A DNA stretch of 10,503 bases from Deltaproteobacteria bacterium. Lineage in GTDB: Bacteria; Desulfobacterota; SM23-61. The notes under the pieces are model-generated. The model saw only the letters and a program-made list of their open reading frames with translations, was not told the DNA's origin and did no database searches. Below, piece after piece: positions 6,758-10,503 of the stretch. The stretch covers positions 1 through 10,503 of the forward strand of contig JAOUFX010000050.1 of NCBI GenBank assembly GCA_029857975.1. The letters run 5' to 3'. Each line of letters starts with the position of its first letter. Position 1 is the stretch's first letter. The position numbers and the translations under genes were made by a program.

Positions 6758-6801
6758 AATCCCCCCAACCCTCCTTCAGAAAAGATGGGCGAGGGGAGAT
6801 T
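6758..6801. repeat. REP-like imperfect palindrome in the marR leader
   Basis: AATCCCCCC (6758-6766) faces GGGGAGATT (6793-6801), with eight of nine positions paired and a G-U pair possible at the ninth in minus-strand RNA; the inner arms continue as partly paired C-rich and G-rich tracts. It resembles the C-rich/G-rich palindromes scattered through many bacterial genomes. In the marR transcript it is followed by a run of seven U after a few bases, so weak attenuation is possible. Confidence 0.45.
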
Positions 6802-6841
6802 TTCATAATGCGCAGGTGGCCAATCTGTTATGATAATTTAG

Positions 6842-6853
6842 TTTGTATACAAA
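6842..6853. promoter_or_regulatory. Perfect 12-bp palindromic operator at the marR start site
   Basis: TTTGTATACAAA is an exact palindrome lying directly after the -10 of the marR promoter, so a bound MarR dimer would block initiation. A near-identical site is found at 6294-6305. Palindromes of this size and AT-rich type are usual for MarR proteins. Confidence 0.65.
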
Positions 6854-6882
6854 ATAATATAGACGAAAAAAAGAGGAGTCAA
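6854..6882 (-). promoter_or_regulatory. Sigma-70-type promoter of marR
   Basis: The minus strand reads TTGACT (6882-6877), a 17-base spacer and TATTAT (6859-6854), close to consensus in both boxes and spacing. It gives a leader of about 125 bases before the marR ATG. It diverges from the tRNA promoter at 6910-6938. Confidence 0.7.
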
Positions 6883-6909
6883 GTAAATTTTTTAGGGGCT
6901 GCTTTTTTA

Positions 6910-6938
6910 TTGACTCCCGGCAAGATTTTGTGTATTTT
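6910..6938 (+). promoter_or_regulatory. Promoter of the tRNA-Gln gene
   Basis: TTGACT (6910-6915), a 17-base spacer and TATTTT (6933-6938) end 17 bases before the mature tRNA. The same -35 hexamer occurs divergently for marR 28 bases away. Confidence 0.6.
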
Positions 6939-6955
6939 ATTTATTATAGATTTAC

Positions 6956-7029
6956 TGGGGGATCGTTCAACGGTAGGACAACGGACTCTGACTCCGTGAA
7001 TCAAGGTTCAAATCCTTGTCCCCCAGCCA
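6956..7029 (+). tRNA. tRNA-Gln (anticodon CUG)
   Basis: A full cloverleaf can be drawn: acceptor TGGGGGA (6956-6962) with TCCCCCA (7019-7025); anticodon stem ACGGA/TCCGT enclosing the loop CTCTGAC with anticodon CTG at 6988-6990; T arm CAAGG-TTCAAAT-CCTTG (7002-7018). The discriminator G and an encoded CCA (7027-7029) end the gene. The anticodon reads CAG, so the tRNA carries glutamine. The UGGGGGA acceptor start is typical of bacterial tRNA-Gln. Confidence 0.95.
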
Positions 7030-7032
7030 AGT

Positions 7033-7076
7033 AAAAACAAGGGGTTATGTCAAACGACTTAACCCCTTGTTTTTTT
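7033..7076 (+). terminator. Intrinsic terminator of tRNA-Gln
   Basis: A 15-bp stem pairs 7033-7047 (including ACAAGGGGTTA) with 7060-7074 (including TAACCCCTTGT), around a 12-base loop, and runs into a T tract at 7070-7076. It begins four bases after the encoded CCA. The A-rich foot also gives a U-tract on the opposite strand, so it may act in both directions. Confidence 0.9.
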
Positions 7077-7436
7077 GTTTCTAACCTATTTCTACCCAAA
7101 ACAATTTTTTTCTCCCATTTTCCACTTAAAAAGGGAATCTGAATTTACCCCCTACCCTTACCCCTCGGAAAGAAAAAAGTCTTGAATTTTGGCCTTTGGT
7201 GATAGCGTAGAAAGGCATTTCTGGAAGGAATCAGGAAGACCGGAAAGACCTCGCCCAGGTTTTTCTATTGACATTCTCCGCCCGTCTTGGGGCTTCCTCG
7301 TAATCCGTGGCGTGCATCTTTGACCATCCCCTGGCCCCGACCGAAGCCGGGGGGTTACAGGTCATATTTAAGGGGTAGGGGTCTGAAATATACTCCCGCC
7401 TCTAAATATCCGATTTTCAAAAAGGCTTAATCCGGT
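7077..7436. other. Gene-free stretch with an imperfect inverted repeat
   Basis: No coding region is supported here. The block starting CCCCTACCC at 7149-7160 faces TAAGGGGTAGGGG at 7369-7381 with one base missing in the left arm, which could mark the ends of a small degenerate element of about 230 bases. A short GC hairpin (CCCCG 7335-7339 with CGGGG 7348-7352) lies inside. No transposase remnant was recognised. Confidence 0.35.
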
Positions 7437-7727
7437 TTAAGCATACTTGTCCAAAATGTCTTTCTTCCTGAACTCTTCAGTTGATAAATTTTGCGGATCG
7501 GTGTAGATTTCGACATTCAATGATGTTTGGATATACTTTTCATTCCAGAAATTTCGACGAAGTGCAGAGATTGGAACGATCTCCTCTACTGGAAAGAGAT
7601 AAAAATCGGCCTTGACAGGGCTCATTTTTTGTCTAAATTTCAGCCATTGTAATTTCCCCGTTCGTGATTTAATTAATACCTGACCTTGAACTTCTGGAGG
7701 ATTTATGCAAGAGATTTTCCGGGCGAT
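7437..7727 (-). pseudogene. Unrecognised C-terminal coding remnant
   Basis: A frame of 96 codons is open from just after a TGA at 7730-7728 to TAA at 7439-7437. It has a protein-like composition (for example QWLKFRQKMSPVKADFYLFP and PISALRRNFWNEKY). The only ATG (7625) gives 62 residues and has no ribosome binding site, so the readable part upstream of it suggests that a longer gene has lost its 5' end. It abuts the broken metallo-beta-lactamase fragment at about 7735. I do not recognise the family. Confidence 0.35.
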
Positions 7728-8029
7728 TCATTAAAAAGAAAAGATTTCGGTGGCCTCTTCCATGGGGTCATGGTGTCGGCGATAATCATACCGTCATCGC
7801 CCTCGATCATGATGGAATTGGCGATGCCGTAACCGATGGCGGCGTAGATATTGTCCCCGACCTTTTCTACGCCCTTTTTGAATACCCGGCTGTGCTCCGC
7901 CAGGGCCTTGTTGGCGCCAACCGGCAGGACGGGAGACGATATTTTTAGGGCTCGGCCGGAATAAAACCATATCCCGGCCAGCCCCGCGGTCAGGATGACC
8001 ATGATCCCGATAATTATCTTTTTACACAT
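7703..8029 (-). pseudogene. Truncated, frameshifted alkyl-sulfatase-like metallo-beta-lactamase-fold gene (5' fragment)
   Basis: The open frame encodes 108 residues. An N-terminal hydrophobic segment at about 4-24 is an export signal or anchor. Next comes AEHSRVFKKGVEKVGDNIYAAIGYGIANSIMIEGDDGMIIADTM, read here as residues about 44-87, which resembles the start of the alkyl/aryl-sulfatase (BDS1-like) branch of the metallo-beta-lactamase fold. The family usually runs to several hundred residues, and the HxHxDH zinc motif is missing here. After ADTM the frame shifts at a C run near 7764-7767: a one-base loss would explain why MEEATEIF, the expected continuation, appears in another frame. Similarity then ends near 7740. 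The ATG at 8029 keeps a good GGAGG. The gene diverges from the alpha/beta hydrolase gene. Confidence 0.7.
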
Positions 8030-8134
8030 GACCGTGTCCTCCCTTATCCTGGCCGATCACGATATTCTTTGATTCTTGTTTTTTCTTCCAGGATACGATA
8101 CAGATACCCTTGAGCCAGTGTAGGGATTAATTTC

Positions 8135-8167
8135 ACCACCCAACCCTTTAACCTAAAGCGAGGTGGT
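8135..8167 (+). other. Stem-loop in the leader of the hydrolase gene
   Basis: ACCACC (8135-8140) pairs with GGTGGT (8162-8167), and within it CTTTA (8146-8150) pairs with TAAAG (8154-8158) around a 3-base loop. It is followed 20 bases later by an intrinsic terminator, an arrangement seen in riboswitches and attenuators. I do not recognise a known riboswitch class. Confidence 0.4.
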
Positions 8168-8187
8168 TATGGAAGTAAAAAGTTGAG

Positions 8188-8221
8188 CCCCATTCTTTTT
8201 GGAGAATGGGGTTTGTTTTTT
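8188..8221 (+). terminator. Intrinsic terminator just upstream of the alpha/beta hydrolase gene
   Basis: CCCCATTCT (8188-8196) and AGAATGGGG (8203-8211) form a perfect 9-bp stem with a 6-base loop, followed by TTTGTTTTTT. It sits 41 bases before the hydrolase start and no intact plus-strand gene precedes it after the tRNA. It is either an attenuator in the hydrolase leader or the leftover terminator of a lost gene. Confidence 0.8.
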
Positions 8222-8262
8222 CGGCTGGGACCATGAGAAACGAAAATAAATAGGAGGGGTCC

Positions 8263-9198
8263 ATGAAAAAAAGAAACATCGTATTGCTGGTTCTGGTTTT
8301 ACTGGTCCTGTTTTTTATTCTCTTTCCCAAAGTCTATAAAAAAGACAACATGGCCTACGACGACGCGGTAGCCAAGTGGGCCAAGGGCAAATTTGTCTTG
8401 GTGGACAACAAGAAGGTCCACTACCTGGAGCAGGGGGAAGGCAAACCGATCATCCTGATCCACGGCTTCCTCTACAACACCGTCATGTGGAAAAAGAACA
8501 TCGAGGACCTGGCCAAAAAATTTAAGGTCTATGTCATTGACCTCTGGGGCTGGGGTTACAGTGAGCGCCTGAAGGAGCTGAATTACTCCTATGAACTGTA
8601 TGGAAAACAGATTGTCGGCTTCATGGACACCTTGAAAATCTCCAAGGCCTCCCTGGTGGGCCAGTCAATGGGCGGCGGTATTTCGGTTTACGTGGCCGCA
8701 CTTTTTCCGGACCGGGTTGACAAGCTGATCCTGGTGGACCCGGCGGTCATCCCTTATCCCATGACCGCCACCGGCCGGGTTTATCAGCTCCCTTATGTGG
8801 GTGAGTTTCTAAACGCCATCCCGGGTAACGCCCTGATTAAAAAGAACATCCAAACCGTCTGGTTTTATGATCCAACAAAAGTGACCGATGATTATGTGGA
8901 AGAAGTGGCCCGGCCCTTGTACATTAAAGGGTCCTTGGATGGCCTTATGTATATCCTGCGAAATGTCCTGAAAGAGCCCTATGTGGAGGCTGAGGCCCAA
9001 AAATTGGCCCAACTCAACAAGCCGATCCTGATCATCCATGGCCGGGAGGACAAGGCCATTCCCCTTGACCGGTCGCAGAAATTGAACGCCCTCTGGAAGG
9101 GATCCCAACTGGTAATCTTCGAAAAGGCCGGCCATACCCCTCAGGAAGAATATCCGGAAAAATTTAACCCCCTGGCCGTGGGGTTTCTAACAAAATGA
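8263..9198 (+). CDS. Membrane-anchored alpha/beta hydrolase
   Basis: The product has 311 residues. A basic tip and strongly hydrophobic segment at about 5-22 form an uncleaved anchor or signal. The hydrolase domain shows the oxyanion-region HGF at 67-69, DLWGWGYS (93-100), the nucleophile elbow GQSMGG with Ser135, the acid Asp263 in GREDKAIP, and His291 in AGHTPQEE: a complete catalytic triad of the MhpC-like ester or C-C bond hydrolase class. A cap region lies at about 163-245. The substrate cannot be told from the sequence; a periplasm-facing esterase-like activity is inferred. The ATG has AGGAGGGG just upstream. It reads away from the metallo-beta-lactamase remnant and has its own folded leader with a terminator, so its expression may be conditional. 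Its neighbours are decayed on both sides while this gene is intact, suggesting that it is kept under selection. Confidence 0.9.
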   Translation: MKKRNIVLLVLVLLVLFFILFPKVYKKDNMAYDDAVAKWAKGKFVLVDNKKVHYLEQGEGKPIILIHGFLYNTVMWKKNIEDLAKKFKVYVIDLWGWGYSERLKELNYSYELYGKQIVGFMDTLKISKASLVGQSMGGGISVYVAALFPDRVDKLILVDPAVIPYPMTATGRVYQLPYVGEFLNAIPGNALIKKNIQTVWFYDPTKVTDDYVEEVARPLYIKGSLDGLMYILRNVLKEPYVEAEAQKLAQLNKPILIIHGREDKAIPLDRSQKLNALWKGSQLVIFEKAGHTPQEEYPEKFNPLAVGFLTK

Positions 9199-9204
9199 AC
9201 CATG

Positions 9205-9252
9205 ACCGACAATGGCCCTCGTTGTTTAGCCACCGCCTCTGAGCTTGTCGGT
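9205..9252. repeat. Inverted repeat downstream of the hydrolase gene
   Basis: ACCGACAA (9205-9212) and TTGTCGGT (9245-9252) are exact reverse complements, starting six bases after the hydrolase stop. The 32-base loop and lack of an immediate T-run make it a weak terminator; it could be an element end. Confidence 0.4.
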
Positions 9253-9263
9253 TACCCTTTATA

Positions 9264-9381
9264 GTTCTCCTTCAAAGGGAGGATCGAGGGAGGATTTTGA
9301 AGATGAGTTAGCTAATCGATACATTTTTTTAGTCGTTTAGATTATAAAGGAGAACCCATGTTTGATAAGAACTCGCTTTGA
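9264..9381 (+). other. Seven-codon ORF whose ribosome binding site has an upstream complement
   Basis: AAGGAGAAC (9347-9355) is followed by ATG at 9358, and the frame stops after seven codons (MFDKNSL, TGA 9379-9381). GTTCTCCTT at 9264-9272 is the exact complement of that ribosome binding site and could hide it by pairing. The ORF is either a leader peptide, the leftover start of a lost gene, or chance. Confidence 0.3.
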
Positions 9382-9589
9382 GGTGGGTTGAATATAAAAA
9401 AGGCAATTGTGAGTCAAGGGAATTTTAGCACAAGATCTTGAGTTTTTTGGGGGGGCTTTTCAGCGGGGATTCGGGGGTTTTCGGGATAGAGGTTGAGAGG
9501 GGGCGCTTTCAATGATTTGCCGAGATCTGGCAGGCTTTTTTGAGGCTCATCCGGGCACACCGCTTCCTCCCGCCCCGCATTCCTGACCT

Positions 9590-9901
9590 TTACAACTGAA
9601 GATAAGCATCCCCGGGATAGTCGGGGTCACGATAGATCTTGTCGTCGTCGTCGGTCAAAACTTGCGTTAGCTGCTATTTATCCGTCATTTCCAGGGTATT
9701 AAAACCGGTTACGATATGGTTTCCATATATTGAGTCCGGGTACACCATTTCCACCCGTAATGATCGATCGCTAACGGAACCCTTGACCCCAAAGTAGTAG
9801 GTGTAAGAGATAAATCTGGAGGAAGGGCGAAAATTCCATGCGAAGACGAGGAGTTCTTCCTGAAATCCTTGAGTGGCAGATTTTGCCAGACATTGAAGGT
9901 T
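9590..9901 (-). pseudogene. Probable decayed coding remnant with an in-frame TAG
   Basis: From 9901 down to a TAA at 9592-9590 one frame reads like a protein (pieces such as SYTYYFGVKGSVSDRSLRVE, VYPDSIYGNHIVTGFNTLEM, then KIYRDPDYPGDAYLQL), broken only by TAG at 9676-9674. No start with a ribosome binding site is visible, so the 5' part is missing. The family is not recognised. The support is the length and composition of the frame only, so it may be chance. Confidence 0.35.
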
Positions 9902-10119
9902 TTAAATGGAAATCATCAATTTTGGCACGAGAAAGAGAGGCAATTGGTGGAGGTGAATTCCTAAATTCATGGGCTGATCCCGTTGGCTCGTTCGATACGA
10001 AGGAAAGTCGCTGTATTGAAGGGCCAATGGCTGATTAAAGAATTTAAGTTCTCCACTTTCTGATGACGATAAGGTATTAAGCAAGGCCCCCCGTTTTCAC
10101 TGTCATTAGGTTGAGGCTT

Positions 10120-10503
10120 ATGGACATTTCAAACTTAATTCAGAGATTAAAGACCTTCATCTCCTCCGTGGACCTCGGGATGGACCCAATGACCTTTGCC
10201 CTTCTGTTGGCCCTGCTGCTTTTCTTCGTTTCCTTACTCGTTAACCTGATCCAAAACCGTCGTTCTAAAGCTCGCTTTCATCGGATGCTCACTAAGGAGG
10301 CATCCATCGTCAGTTTCCTTGAGGAAATGAACAAGTATTTAGGTGACCTGGAGTTTAAATGTTCCATCGAACTGCAGGGAGCAACCTCGCCGCAGGAAGT
10401 GAGAAAAGTAATCCATACGGCCCGAAATAGGCTTGAAGCGAACATTGCCGACATGAAAAGGCATCTTTACTCCTGCTATCAATACCGAAGAAAAGAAAAA
10501 AAA
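10120..10503 (+). CDS. Unrecognised single-pass membrane protein with helical tail, 3' end cut by window
   Basis: The frame stays open for 128 codons from ATG at 10120 to the end of the window. A hydrophobic helix spans about residues 24-45 (MTFALLLALLLFFVSLLVNLI), followed by basic residues (QNRRSKARF), which puts the tail in the cytoplasm. The tail from about 48 is rich in charged residues and predicted helical, possibly coiled coil, with two cysteines (81, 119). The ribosome binding site is only GAGG three bases before ATG, so the start is uncertain. I do not recognise the family. Confidence 0.6.
   Translation, partial: MDISNLIQRLKTFISSVDLGMDPMTFALLLALLLFFVSLLVNLIQNRRSKARFHRMLTKEASIVSFLEEMNKYLGDLEFKCSIELQGATSPQEVRKVIHTARNRLEANIADMKRHLYSCYQYRRKEKK

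Larger units (their letters stand above)
9199..10119. other. Long gap without an intact gene
   Basis: About 920 bases hold no convincing complete gene. The content is an 8-bp inverted repeat (9205-9252), a second inverted repeat ending in a ribosome binding site with a seven-codon ORF (9264-9381), a G-rich stretch (about 9440-9510), and a probable gene remnant on the minus strand (9590-9901). A plus-strand frame of 66 codons at 9838-10038 has no clear start signal or family and overlaps the remnant. Confidence 0.6.

Noticed and set aside
6808..6999. 63-codon plus-strand ORF
   Set aside because: It runs over the marR promoter, the tRNA promoter and into the tRNA gene, so it is not a real coding region.
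7703..8029. Another selenoprotein or an intact small exported protein
   Set aside because: The frame ends in TAA after a frameshift at a C run, and the catalytic zinc motif is missing; decay is the simpler reading.
9838..10038. 66-codon plus-strand ORF
   Set aside because: No family recognised, overlaps a better minus-strand frame, and only AGGAAGGG some distance upstream could serve as a ribosome binding site.
1..10503. CRISPR array or transposase
   Set aside because: No regularly spaced repeats with unique spacers and no recognisable transposase or integrase frame were seen; the repeats present are isolated palindromes.

Overview
The window looks like a chromosomal segment of an anaerobic Deltaproteobacterium-type organism (Desulfobacterota, close to the Syntrophobacterales/Syntrophales style of genome). 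The clues are the density of small iron-sulfur proteins, a ferredoxin-nitroreductase fusion, a winged-helix/ferredoxin protein, a TAXI-type binding protein, an OsmC protein that apparently uses selenocysteine, and intergenic palindromic repeats. The lineage is inferred from gene content only; there is no rRNA or other marker in the window.

Layout, left to right. Positions 1-6722 hold genes that all read on the minus strand. In transcription order they are: a MarR-family regulator (6722-6309); an OsmC-family protein whose frame is interrupted by one UGA at the catalytic cysteine position and followed by a bSECIS-like hairpin (6145-5675); a QueG/epoxyqueuosine-reductase-like 4Fe-4S protein (5663-4629); a membrane-anchored TAXI/NMT1-like binding protein (4474-3089); a 2x[4Fe-4S]-nitroreductase fusion starting at TTG (3015-2134); a winged-helix plus cysteine-rich plus 2x[4Fe-4S] protein (2109-1036); and, after a repeat-filled gap, a second QueG-like protein cut by the window edge (758-1). 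The MarR gene has a near-consensus promoter with a perfect 12-bp palindrome at its start site. An 11/12 copy of that palindrome lies between marR and osmC. The simplest reading is a self-regulated, OhrR/Ohr-like redox-responsive unit.

Positions 6900-7080 hold a plus-strand tRNA-Gln(CUG) with its own promoter and a strong intrinsic terminator. Positions 7080-8030 are gene-poor and decayed: a broken 5' fragment of an alkyl-sulfatase-like metallo-beta-lactamase-fold gene abuts an unrecognised coding remnant. A folded leader with a terminator hairpin (8135-8221) precedes an intact membrane-anchored alpha/beta hydrolase on the plus strand (8263-9198). Positions 9199-10119 have no intact gene but hold inverted repeats, a seven-codon ORF with a strong ribosome binding site, and a probable minus-strand gene remnant. 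A new plus-strand gene for a single-pass membrane protein begins at 10120 and runs off the window.

The most notable item is the probable selenocysteine OsmC gene, which a standard gene caller would split into two short ORFs. OsmC-like selenoproteins are an already known class, so this is probably a new instance in an interesting operon and regulatory setting, not a new family.
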